DNA of 14,666 bases, taken from Acidimicrobiaceae bacterium (lineage in GTDB: Bacteria > Actinomycetota > Acidimicrobiia > Acidimicrobiales > MedAcidi-G1). The position numbers were made by a program, and so were the translations under genes. The notes under the pieces are model-generated. The model did not search any database, was not told the origin of the DNA, and saw only the letters and a list, made by a program, of their open reading frames with translations. How positions within the stretch are numbered: position 1 is the first letter of the stretch; every line of letters starts with the position of its first letter. Shown piece by piece: positions 1 to 9,918 of this stretch. The DNA lies in contig PAXM01000058.1 of the NCBI GenBank assembly GCA_002714485.1, positions 1 through 14,666 on the forward strand, written 5' to 3'.

Positions 1-1
1 C

Positions 2-1144
2 CGGATGACGGCCATGCCGCAACTGGTCGCCCTCTTCAACGGTTTCGGTGGTGGGGCATCGGTCCTTGTGGCTCTGGCGTCCTTCGTCGAGCTAGTGGAT
101 CTCGGACAGGTGGACAGCCGGTCGTCGGTTTCGGCCGTTCTCACCGCCCTTATCGGAGCAGTCACCCTGACCGGCTCGGTGGTTGCCTTCGTCAAGTTGC
201 AGGAGGTCGGTGGCCTACGAGGCTTTCCCGGTCTCGCCACCGTCCGTGCCGTAGCGGCAATCGTCGCCGTTGTAGCCGCGGTGATGGTGGTTGCTCGCCC
301 CGAGGACGTGGGCTGGCTGTGGGCGTTGGTGGCCGCGGGGGCGGTGCTCGGCGTGCTGGGGACGGTGGCCATCGGTGGGGCCGACATGCCGGTAGTGATC
401 GCCTTGCTCAACTCCTGTTCAGGCGTGGCTGCATCGACAGCGGGCTTCGTACTTGACAACCCGTTGCTCATCATCGCCGGCTCGCTGGTCGGAGCCAGTG
501 GCCTGATCCTCACCCAAATCATGTGCCGGTCAATGAATCGATCATTGGTCGACGTGGTCTTCGGCTCGCTGTCCGCCGGTGGGGCACCCGACGCCGACGA
601 TGTCTACGGCGACCGGGTGACGGCAACGTCGGCCGAGGAGGTGGCCATGCTCCTCGAGGTGGCCGAACGGGTGGTCATCGTCCCGGGCTATGGGCTGGCC
701 GTCGCCCAGGCCCAGCACGCCGTCCGGGACCTGATGCGGATGCTAGGCAGCCGGGGAATAGAGGTAACTTTTGGGATCCACCCGGTCGCTGGCCGGATGC
801 CCGGGCACATGAACGTGCTCCTGGCCGAGGCCGAGATTGACTACGAGTTCCTGCTCGACATGGACCAGGTCAACCCGACCTTCCCGCAGACCGACGTCAC
901 AATCGTGATTGGCGCCAACGACGTGGTGAACCCGTCGGCGCGTACCGACCCGGACTCGCCGATCGCCGGCATGCCGATTCTCGATGTCGATGGTTCGCGG
1001 ACCGTGGTCGTCATCAAGCGGTCGCTCAGCCCAGGTTTCGCCGGCATCCCTAATCCGCTGTTCGCCAACGATGGCACCTTGCTGCTGTTTGGCGATGGAA
1101 AGGACGCCGTGCTGGACATCGTCGCAGCGCTTCTCGCTGGTTGA
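2..1144 (+). CDS. pntB: NAD(P) transhydrogenase beta subunit, 5'-truncated by the window edge
   Basis: PntB is the inner-membrane subunit of proton-translocating transhydrogenase. It uses the proton gradient to drive hydride transfer from NADH to NADP+, together with PntA. The reading frame is open to the window edge, and the first in-frame ATG (position 5) is internal: the family is about 460 residues and only about 380 are visible, so roughly 80 N-terminal residues are missing. Visible first are several hydrophobic segments of membrane domain II (from MPQLVALFNGFGGGAS through about residue 175). These are followed by the soluble NADP-binding domain III with the signatures VPGYGLAVAQAQ, GIHPVAGRMPGHMNVLLAEA, VIGANDVVNP, PIAGMPILDVD and LFGDGKDAV, all as in E. 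coli PntB. The protein ends cleanly with TGA. The next gene converges from the other strand 31 bp away. pntA is expected just upstream, outside the window. The identification is secure. Confidence 0.96.
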   Translation, partial: RMTAMPQLVALFNGFGGGASVLVALASFVELVDLGQVDSRSSVSAVLTALIGAVTLTGSVVAFVKLQEVGGLRGFPGLATVRAVAAIVAVVAAVMVVARPEDVGWLWALVAAGAVLGVLGTVAIGGADMPVVIALLNSCSGVAASTAGFVLDNPLLIIAGSLVGASGLILTQIMCRSMNRSLVDVVFGSLSAGGAPDADDVYGDRVTATSAEEVAMLLEVAERVVIVPGYGLAVAQAQHAVRDLMRMLGSRGIEVTFGIHPVAGRMPGHMNVLLAEAEIDYEFLLDMDQVNPTFPQTDVTIVIGANDVVNPSARTDPDSPIAGMPILDVDGSRTVVVIKRSLSPGFAGIPNPLFANDGTLLLFGDGKDAVLDIVAALLAG

Positions 1145-1175
1145 TGGCTCAGGCCAGAGAGCGGTCCGGTCTTCC

Positions 1176-1961
1176 TTAGGAGGCCCAGTTCGGGGGGCGC
1201 TTTTCGAGAAAGGACTGCATGCCCTCCTTGGCCTCGTCAGTGCGGAACAGGTCGGCTGATATCTCAGCAGTCCAGACAAACGCCTCGTCGACTGACATCG
1301 TCGGTACACGGGTCAAAAGTTCCTTAGTGGCGGCCAGTGCTCCTGGTCCGCCGGCCAGCAAATCGGTTACGAACGAATCGACCACGGCGTCCACCTGATC
1401 CGCGGGCACGGCACGGTTGACGAGACCGAGCCGTGCCGCGTCGGTACCGGTCATCCGGTTGCCAAGCAGCATGGCCTCAGCTGCTTCAGCGGGGCGCATC
1501 TTCGGGAGGCAGAGCACTGAGATCATCGCGGGGGCCACGCCGCGTCGGACCTCGGTAAACCCGAACTTCGCACCCTCGTCGGCAACGGTTAGGTCCATGG
1601 CGGCAGCCAAGCCCATACCCCCGGCTACGCAATGTCCGGCGATTCGCCCCACGTACACCTTCGGCGACTGCCGGAACCTGGAGAACAGCGCCGCCGGGTC
1701 GACGGGCCTTGGAGAAAGGCCTCTGCCGTGGTCACCGCCGCCCGAGCGTTCCGTTAGGTCGGCGCCCGCGCAAAACACCCGCCCCCGATTGGTCAGCACC
1801 ACGACCCGGACGTTCGGGTCGGCGTCGACGGCGTCCAAGGCCGCGACCAGTTCGGCCACAAGCGCAGCGCTCAGGGCGTTGCGATTCTCCTCGTCAGCCA
1901 GAGTCACCGTAACCACGCCGGTACGGTCCCCGTCGCCCAGTGTCGTCTCCACGAGCCCCAT
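1176..1961 (-). CDS. Enoyl-CoA hydratase/isomerase, LiuC/AtuE-like (glutaconyl-CoA hydratase type)
   Basis: This 261-residue crotonase-fold protein is normal length for the family. The oxyanion-hole elements are visible at FCAGADL (residues 63-69) and GHCVAGGMGL (109-118). Of the two classical catalytic glutamates, the second is kept as E137 in FGFTEVRRG. The position of the first (rat ECH Glu144) is Gly117. The stretch TEVRRGVAPAMIS resembles the TEVKLGLVPAVIS-type motif I recall from methylglutaconyl- and isohexenylglutaconyl-CoA hydratases of the liu and atu pathways. This fits the carboxylase five genes upstream, whose product would be such a glutaconyl-CoA. It is the last gene of the six-gene minus operon. 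Its ATG overlaps the previous stop by 1 nt (TGATG), with a GGAGG ribosome site just inside the upstream gene. Class is certain; exact substrate is inference. Confidence 0.88.
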   Translation of the reverse strand: MGLVETTLGDGDRTGVVTVTLADEENRNALSAALVAELVAALDAVDADPNVRVVVLTNRGRVFCAGADLTERSGGGDHGRGLSPRPVDPAALFSRFRQSPKVYVGRIAGHCVAGGMGLAAAMDLTVADEGAKFGFTEVRRGVAPAMISVLCLPKMRPAEAAEAMLLGNRMTGTDAARLGLVNRAVPADQVDAVVDSFVTDLLAGGPGALAATKELLTRVPTMSVDEAFVWTAEISADLFRTDEAKEGMQSFLEKRPPNWAS

Positions 1962-2782
1962 CAGAACCTCCCCGCGTTGGGTCCGGCGGTAGGCGGACCG
2001 GCAAATGCCTGCGCCCTGACCATCCAGTCCCGGGCGGCCTCTCCAGAGATTGCCAGCGAGGTGTCATCGACGTGACGACGTTGGGTCACGACCAGGCAGA
2101 AGTCCTCGGCCGTGCCGCGCACCACATCGGTAGCGTCTCCGGGACCCCAAGTCCACGCAGCACCCGACGCGGCATCCAGCACTACGTCGATCGGTGTCTC
2201 TGGGGCCTCCATTCGACGGTTCGCGTACGACCATCCCCGGGTGATGACCCCTAACTGGGCGACGTGTCGTAGGCGGTCAGTGGCAGGTCGGTGACCATCG
2301 GTGGCGTCGACGATGTCTTGTCCGTGGGCCCACACCTCCATCAGGCGGGCGGTCAGGAACGACCGAGCCCCCATCGATGGTCCATACCAGGGGACACGGG
2401 CGTCGTCGGCCAGGCCGGTGGCGGCCTCGGCCAGTTGGTTCCGACCGGACCGCCAGGCCTCGAGTCGTTCGGTGGTCGACAGGCCACGTAGCGGGCCGAG
2501 GGTCAGGTCGTCGAACGTGTCGTCGCCGGCACCGACCATCGCCAGGAGCGACCGGGCGGTCATCTGGAAGCCATCGGGATCGGTGATGGCTTGGGCGGCG
2601 GTGCCGTCGAAGTAAGTGAGGTGACCGATCTGATCGCCCACCGTCCAGCCAGGACTCGGGGTAGCCGTCGCCCAGTCGTCGTCGCCTAGTGGGGCCATCA
2701 CATCGTCCAGCGCCTGCTGTTCGGCCACAAGGTCGTCGACCAGGTCGGACAGTGGCAGGGGAGCGGCTGACCGGTCGGTCAT
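1961..2782 (-). CDS. TIGR03084 family protein (DinB / maleylpyruvate-isomerase-like four-helix metal-binding fold)
   Basis: This 273-residue protein has the actinobacterial TIGR03084 layout. An N-terminal DinB/MDMPI-like helical bundle carries TPSPGWTVGDQIGHLTYFD (residues 41-59). A likely metal triad is His54, Glu149 and His153 in RLMEVWAHGQDIVD; a C-terminal domain of unknown role follows. Related folds include mycothiol-dependent maleylpyruvate isomerase and bacillithiol transferases, so thiol- or metal-linked chemistry is possible. The family has no established reaction that I know of. It is the fifth gene of the operon: its ATG overlaps the TetR stop by 4 nt (ATGA), and its own TGA shares one base with the ATG of the enoyl-CoA hydratase. 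The context suggests an auxiliary step or cofactor handling in branched acyl-CoA breakdown. Family assignment is good; function is unknown. Confidence 0.82.
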   Translation of the reverse strand: MTDRSAAPLPLSDLVDDLVAEQQALDDVMAPLGDDDWATATPSPGWTVGDQIGHLTYFDGTAAQAITDPDGFQMTARSLLAMVGAGDDTFDDLTLGPLRGLSTTERLEAWRSGRNQLAEAATGLADDARVPWYGPSMGARSFLTARLMEVWAHGQDIVDATDGHRPATDRLRHVAQLGVITRGWSYANRRMEAPETPIDVVLDAASGAAWTWGPGDATDVVRGTAEDFCLVVTQRRHVDDTSLAISGEAARDWMVRAQAFAGPPTAGPNAGRF

Positions 2783-3453
2783 GGGTTGGTCTCCAGTCCC
2801 CGGAGGATCACGTCGACCATGGCGTTGGCCGCCTCCCGGGGTGTTGAGTCGATGGCCTCTATGTGTTCGGGCAAGGCGAACATGGCGCCTAGCCCGGCCA
2901 CCACATGAGCCACCGCTGCGGTGTCGATTGCTGGGTCGTCCCGATCACCGAGTTCTCCACGTTCCACCGCAAGGTCCAGCAGGGCTCGAGTGACGGCTAC
3001 CAGGTAGTCGGAGTGGGCGGTGGCCAGCCGGTGGGTGGCCGGCGTGGCGGCCTGGTCACGGGCGAAGGCTGGGGTGGTCGACGCCACGGCTTGGTTGGCG
3101 GTTCGGAGGTAGGACCGAATGGCCTCCAAGGGTGGCATGTCAGGGTCCAGTGCCTCGACGGCGGCCCGGCCGATGCGGCGCAGGTTCCGGTCGATGACCG
3201 TCAGGACTAGTTCGTCCCGGCTGGGGGCGAGGTCGTAGAGCGTCCGCAGAGAGCAGCCCACCCGTGCGGCGAGGTCGGCCATCGTGTGTTCGACGAAGCC
3301 ATCGTCGAACACGGTCCCCAGCAGGTCGAGCACCTCGCGTTGGCGGTCGGTGAGCTGGGTCTCCCGCTCCCGATCAAGCACGGGACGGGGAGCCGGCACC
3401 GTCCGGAGCCGTCGGGTTAGCTCGGTGGCCTGGAGCGTCGTTCCGGGAGTCAT
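2779..3453 (-). CDS. TetR/AcrR family transcriptional regulator
   Basis: The protein is 224 residues from the chosen ATG. Its N-terminal DNA-binding domain follows a short polar leader: TDRQREVLDLLGTVFDDGF (about 35-53), then the helix-turn-helix HTMADLAARVGCSLRTLYDLAPSRDELV (about 56-83). The remainder is an all-helical ligand/dimerisation domain with no recognised ligand motif. The frame stays open to 3528, but I place the start at 3453. There the ATG overlaps the AtuA-family gene's TGA by 4 nt (ATGA), matching the other junctions; the upstream extension is a Gly/Pro/Arg-rich shadow of AtuA. Lying inside the operon it presumably controls, it would be autoregulated. The repeated GGTAAT motifs before the first gene are candidate binding sites (inference). 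TetR regulators in such operons often respond to acyl-CoA intermediates. Confidence 0.88.
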   Translation of the reverse strand: MTPGTTLQATELTRRLRTVPAPRPVLDRERETQLTDRQREVLDLLGTVFDDGFVEHTMADLAARVGCSLRTLYDLAPSRDELVLTVIDRNLRRIGRAAVEALDPDMPPLEAIRSYLRTANQAVASTTPAFARDQAATPATHRLATAHSDYLVAVTRALLDLAVERGELGDRDDPAIDTAAVAHVVAGLGAMFALPEHIEAIDSTPREAANAMVDVILRGLETNP

Positions 3454-5238
3454 CCGTCGGCGTCCGTTCCGATCAAGTCCTCCGGGAGCAGGGCCATGGG
3501 CAGGTCCACGATTCGGGCCCGGACCCATTCGCCGAGGCTCTTGGCCTGCCCGTCCTGTCTGGACGACGCCGCGACTCCCTCGCCGAGCAGGCCCCGGATC
3601 ACGAAGTTGAGCGATCGAATGGCTGGTAGACGGTGCCGTTCGATGGGTAGGTCGGCCGCCTCGGGGACTAGTACCCGCAGCCGATCTACCGTGAGGTGGC
3701 GGTCCATCCAGGCCCAGGCGGCGTCGTCGCGGACGAACAGCCCGAGGTTGGCGTCACCTCCCTTGTCGCCGGACCGGGCACCGGCGATCCGGCCCAGAGG
3801 TACGGCCACAGTTGGCCCCTCCGGGACGGCAGCGTCGGGACCCGGTCGTGGTTCGATTGACACGGCTCCGCCGGGGGCCACGGAGTCGACGACGGTCCGG
3901 GAGGTGACGGCCCCTGCCTCGAGGACCACCACGTCCTGGGGGACCAGGTCAGATGGTATGAGGCCCGCCCGGTGGACGCCGAACGGCTTGGACGAACTGC
4001 TCCGGACTGAGAAGAACCCGGGAATAGTGGCCAGGGCCATCTCGGTCATGGCGTTGAACACGCTTCGCCCGACCTTGCGTTCGTCAGGATCCTTGAGGGT
4101 CAGGCACCACTGGGCGATCGCCTCCTCGTTCGAGGCCGGGTCGACCTTGTCGGTGCGGACCACCCGTGACTCGACCGACTCGAAGTCCTCGGGGTCGTGC
4201 GGCATGGCCAGCCAGAACGCCTCCTCAGCCAGAACGGCTTTGGCTTCGACGTCCAGACCGGTGAGAGCGAGAGCCAGATCGGCACGGTGGCCACCCATGG
4301 CGTTCATGGAGACCTTCAGGGTGGATGGCGGTGGTTCTCCCTGAACGTTGTGGATTCGCACCCGGTCAGGTCCCGCCTCGTCGAGTTCGATGGTGTCGAA
4401 GCGGGCCGTCACGTCGGGCCCGAGGTAGGCCGGTGAGCCGATCTCGTAGAGCAGTTGTGACGTCACCGTTCCGATCGAAACCTGACCGCCGACCCCGTCG
4501 TGCTTGCCGATGGTCGACGAGCCGTCGGCGGCCACCTCAGCCCACGGGAAGCCCACCCGCGCCATGCCGGGAACTTCGGTGAAGAACGAGTAGTTGCCAC
4601 CTGTGGCCTGCGTGCCGCATTCGATGACGTGCCCCGCTACCACGGCGCCGGCCAGGGCGTCCCAGTCGTCTCGGGCCCACCCGTGGTGCCACGCCGCCGG
4701 GCCGCACACGATGGCCGCGTCGGTGGCCCGACCGGTCACCACGATGTCGGCGGCCCGGTCCAGAGCTTCGACGATGCCCCAGCAGCCGAGGTAGGCGTTG
4801 GCGCTCACGAACCGTCCAGGGTCGGTGAGTGGTTCGCCGGTCGTCAGATCCGGGAGGTTCACACCCGCATCCAGAAGGTCGTCGAGGCGACCGAGCAGGT
4901 CGTCACCGGCTACGTAGGCGATGGTGGGCGAAAGGCCTAGACGGTCTGCTACCTCCGAGAGAGCCTCGGCACATCCGCCGGGATCCAGGCCACCGGCGTT
5001 GGAGACCACCTTGATGCCTCGGTCCAGACAGGTCCCCATGACCTGTTCCATCTGCTTGACGAAGGTGGAGGCGTAGCCTCCGCCCGGTCGCTTGGCCCTA
5101 GATCGGGCCAGAATCAGCATCGTCAGCTCAGCCAGCCAGTCGCCGGTCAAGACGTCGATGTGGCCGCCCTCGACCATTTCGGCGGCCGCTGACAGGCGGT
5201 CACCGTAAAAGCCGGAACAGTTGGCGATGCGAATCGGG

Positions 5239-5255
<17 letters not shown>
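3450..5255 (-). CDS. Acyclic terpene utilization AtuA family protein (DUF1446)
   Basis: This is a large cytosolic protein of about 600 residues with the two-part architecture of AtuA-family proteins. The main AtuA/DUF1446 domain begins with IRIANCSGFYGDR (near residue 8) and includes TGDWLAELTM (37-46) and SNAGGLDPGGCA (85-96). A C-terminal AtuA-like ferredoxin-fold domain starts near residue 483 and carries ARSGDKGGDANLG (493-505). AtuA is needed for citronellol/geraniol growth in Pseudomonas, but its reaction is not established to my knowledge. In-frame ATGs occur at 5255, 5252 and 5246. The last gives MTDPIRIANCSG and a shorter overlap (8 rather than 17 nt) with the carboxylase alpha gene; no ribosome site is strong enough to choose. 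The stop overlaps the TetR start by 4 nt. Placement directly after both carboxylase subunits points to the same acyl-CoA pathway. Family is confident; function is not. Confidence 0.9.
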
Positions 5256-7283
<2,028 letters not shown>

Positions 7284-7287
<4 letters not shown>

Positions 7288-8933
7288 AGGCGGAACACCC
7301 CGTAGTTCTCTGCCCCCTCGATGGGTGCCGTTCTGACCACCGACAGGCACAGGCCTAGAACCGTTCGGGTGTCCCGGGGGTCGATGATCCCGTCATCGCT
7401 GACAGCACCGGTGGCCTCGAGGGCCAACGACCCCTTTTCCTGGGTGGCCTCCACCTGGCGGACGATCTCGGCGTCAGCCTCCTCGTCGAACTCCAGTCCC
7501 TTGCGGGCGGCCTGACCCCGGCGGACTAGGGACATGACGCCAGCGATCTGCTTGGGACCCATAACCGCGATCTTGGCCATCGGCCACAGGAAGGTGAAGC
7601 GGTTCTCGTAGGCCCGTCCGGACATTCCGTAGGTGCCGGCGCCGTAGGAGGCACCGATGATGACCGTCAGGTGGGGGACCGTGGAGTTGGTCACCGCATT
7701 GATCATTTGGGAGCCCTTCTTGATGATCCCGGCCTCCTCGAAGTCCGAGCCCACCATGAAGCCGGTGATGTTCTGGAGAAACACCAGAGGGGTGTCCTGC
7801 CGGTTGCATAACTGGATGAAATGGGCGGCCTTTTCGGCGGCTTCCGGATAGATGACCCCGTTGTTACCGAGGATGCCCACTGGGTGGCCGTGGATGGTGG
7901 CAAATCCGCAGACCATGGTCGGGCCGTACCGGGGCTTGAACTCCTCGAACCGGGAGCCGTCGACGACCCGGCCGATGACCTCTTTGACGTCAACGGGTTG
8001 CTTAAGGTCCATCGACACCATGCCCATGAGGCCCTCCACGTCATGGACCGGCTCGGCGGCCTCGTAGGAGGCCTCGGGACCCGCCTTTCGCCAGTCAAGA
8101 TGGGATACGACCTCCCGACACATTCGCAGGGCATCCATCTCGTCCTCGGCCAGGTAGTCGGCTAGGCCGGATCGTTCGGCGTGCAGTTGGCCACCACCTA
8201 GGGTTTCGTCGTCTGCATCCTCGCCGGTGGCCATCTTCACCAGCGGTGGCCCGGCCAGGAAGACCTTGGACTGCTTCTTGATGAAGATGGTGTAGTCCGA
8301 CATGCCGGGCTGGTAGGCCCCACCGGCCGTGGAAGAGCCGAATACCACACACACCGTGGGGATAGCCAGCTTGGACAGCTCGATCATCTCGTAGAAGAAC
8401 CGCCCGGTTTCGGCGAAGTGGTCGGTGCGGGCCCGTCGCCGCTTTGAGCCATTGCTATCGGTCTGTACCCGGAGGTCGGCGCCGGCCGACTCCACGAAAC
8501 TGACATACGGCATGCGGTTGTGGCGGGCGATCTCGATGGCCCGCATCCACTTCTTGGCCATATAGGGCGTCATGGCGCCACCCAGCACCGTGGGGTCGTT
8601 GCCACAGATCACACACTCCACGCCGGCTATTACCCCGATACCGACAACGAAGCCACCTCCAACGGCGTACGAGGAGTCGTAGCCGGCCAACGGGCTGATC
8701 TCGAGGAACGGGCTGTCGGGATCGATCACGTAGGCGATTCGCTCCCGGATGGGCATCTTGTCCCGAGAACGGAGGCGGGCCGTCGACTCCGGCCCACCAC
8801 CGGCGTCAGCCTCGTCGAGAAGGCCTTCTATTACAGCCAGATGCTCCTCCATGTCGGCCCGGTTCTGGGCGAAGGCGGCGGTACCGGTATCCAGCGCCGA
8901 CGGAAGGGGAGGGGCCAGGAGCGAACGAAGCAT
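7284..8933 (-). CDS. Acyl-CoA carboxylase beta (carboxyltransferase) subunit, MCC/GCC-like
   Basis: This 549-residue carboxyltransferase moves CO2 from carboxybiotin to an acyl-CoA. Two crotonase-like halves are visible. The N-half has the acyl-CoA-site motif GSSTAGGAYQPGMSD (199-213) and FLAGPPLVKMATGE (225-238). The C-half has the biotin-site motif GASYGAGTYGMSGRAY (427-442), followed by the MAKIAVMGPKQIAGVM segment. Length and motif pattern are closer to methylcrotonyl/geranyl-CoA carboxylase beta than to the shorter AccD of fatty-acid synthesis. The substrate stays open. It is the first gene of the minus operon. The frame can be extended to a TTG at 8957, but ATG 8933 (MLRSLLAPPL) fits the usual N-terminus. 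No clear Shine-Dalgarno precedes it, so initiation from a short leader is likely. The stop overlaps the alpha subunit start by 4 nt (ATGA). Confidence 0.94.
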
Positions 8934-8949
8934 GCGACGACCATAGGTG

Positions 8950-8987
8950 GGTAACAAAAAGTATGCAATATTACCAGATAAATTACC
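8950..8987. repeat. Repeated GGTAA(T) motifs; possible operator in the divergent intergenic region
   Basis: On the plus strand ATTACC occurs at 8970-8975 and again at 8982-8987 (exact direct repeat, period 12). The inverted core GGTAA occurs at 8950-8954. The middle copy overlaps the candidate extended -10 of the minus operon. Such an arrangement is plausible for a repressor site, and the operon carries its own TetR gene. The link between the two is inference, and a short AT-rich region can produce such repeats by chance. Confidence 0.35.
8968..8976 (-). promoter_or_regulatory. Candidate extended -10 promoter for the carboxylase operon
   Basis: Read on the minus strand, TGG-TAATAT forms an extended -10 (TGn plus a TATAAT-like hexamer). 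It lies in the only strongly AT-rich stretch between the two divergent operons: positions 8951-8990 have 10 G/C of 40. Transcription would start near 8961, leaving a leader of about 28 nt before ATG 8933. I find no convincing -35, as is common for extended -10 promoters. Prediction only. Confidence 0.4.
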
Positions 8988-9021
8988 TTAACTGTGGCAG
9001 TCGGGGTGCGAGGCTCCGGTG

Positions 9022-9918
9022 ATGTCATCTGGTTCTTCCGGTGTCTCCCTACTTCCACCCATTCTGGGTACAGCGGAGGCGACTTCGCTGCCAAGGGTCG
9101 TGTTCTGCGACGTGCGCTGGTACTTGGATGGTCGGTCGGGACAGGACGCCTATGACTCGGGGCATCTTCCCGGGGCAGTGTTCATCGACCTGGACAGGCA
9201 CCTCACCTCCGACCCGGGACCCAAGGTGGGGCGGCACCCGTTCCCGACATCGGAGTCCTTTGCCCGGTCGATGGGTGCGCTCGGGATCGGACCCGATGAT
9301 CCGGTAGTGGCCTACGACGACGCCGGAGGGATGGCCGCCGGTCGCCTCGTGTGGATGCTCCGGATCCTGGGTCGTCCCGCCGCGCTCCTCGACGGTGGAA
9401 TCGGCGCTTGGGACGAGCCGCTCGAGACCACACCCACGATTCGCCCGCCGGTCAAGGTGCCGGTCGTGTCTTGGCCGGAAGGGGCGCTAGCCACCATCGA
9501 CGAAGTGGCCACCGTGGCGACCGGTGGGGCTCCCGGAGTCGTCCTAGACGCCCGGGGGGGCGACCGGTACCGGGGCGAGGTGGAGCCGATAGACCCCCGG
9601 GCTGGTCATCTGCCTGGAGCGGTGAGTGCCCCGTTCGTCCACAACTTGGAGCCCGAAGGCGTTCGAAAGGGAATGTTCCGGCCCGCTGGCGAGTTGGCGG
9701 AGAACTACGCGGTCCTCGGGGTGGGTGATGCAACCGAGGTGGTCGCCTACTGCGGGTCGGGCGTCAGCGCCTGCCATGACCTGCTGGCCATGGAGCATGC
9801 GGGACTCGGCCGTGGGCGCCTCTTCGTTGGGTCGTGGTCGCAGTGGAGCCACACTGACCGGCCGGCGGCCATGGGTTCTGAACCCGGCGGAGTGACCGAC
9901 TCCTACAATCGGCCTTGA
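9022..9918 (+). CDS. Sulfurtransferase, 3-mercaptopyruvate sulfurtransferase/rhodanese type (SseA-like)
   Basis: This 298-residue tandem-rhodanese protein is normal length for SseA. The N-terminal non-catalytic domain has GHLPGAVFIDLD (48-59), HPFPTSESFARSMGALGI and LLDGGIGAW. The C-terminal domain holds the active loop CGSGVSA with catalytic Cys244. A CGSGV(T/S)A loop is typical of 3-mercaptopyruvate sulfurtransferases, whereas thiosulfate rhodaneses tend to have CRKGVTA. It would transfer sulfane sulfur from mercaptopyruvate (or thiosulfate) to a thiol acceptor. ATG 9022 is chosen over GTG 9019 because GAGG at 9010-9013 sits 8 nt before it. The stop overlaps the MetY-like start by 1 nt (TGATG), so the pair is probably translationally coupled and the sulfur may feed homocysteine synthesis. 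Family is certain; physiological donor is inferred. Confidence 0.92.
   Translation: MSSGSSGVSLLPPILGTAEATSLPRVVFCDVRWYLDGRSGQDAYDSGHLPGAVFIDLDRHLTSDPGPKVGRHPFPTSESFARSMGALGIGPDDPVVAYDDAGGMAAGRLVWMLRILGRPAALLDGGIGAWDEPLETTPTIRPPVKVPVVSWPEGALATIDEVATVATGGAPGVVLDARGGDRYRGEVEPIDPRAGHLPGAVSAPFVHNLEPEGVRKGMFRPAGELAENYAVLGVGDATEVVAYCGSGVSACHDLLAMEHAGLGRGRLFVGSWSQWSHTDRPAAMGSEPGGVTDSYNRP

Noticed and set aside
1145..1175. Intrinsic terminator between pntB and the hydratase gene
   Set aside because: Only 31 bp, without a convincing stem or T-run on either strand.
743..1309. 188-codon minus-strand frame across the pntB end
   Set aside because: It lies antisense to well-supported pntB and runs into the enoyl-CoA hydratase. 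Its translation is Arg/Pro-rich with no family features.
3454..3528. 25-residue N-terminal extension of the TetR regulator
   Set aside because: The Gly/Pro/Arg-rich extension only shadows the AtuA 3' end. ATG 3453 in the ATGA overlap fits the operon pattern.
3496..4344. 282-codon plus-strand frame
   Set aside because: Antisense to the AtuA-family gene. Ser/Thr/Arg-rich translation typical of high-GC shadow frames.
8934..9021. SAM-responsive riboswitch before the sulfur operon
   Set aside because: The leader is under 90 bp, AT-rich and shows no multi-helix structure or recognisable S-box core.
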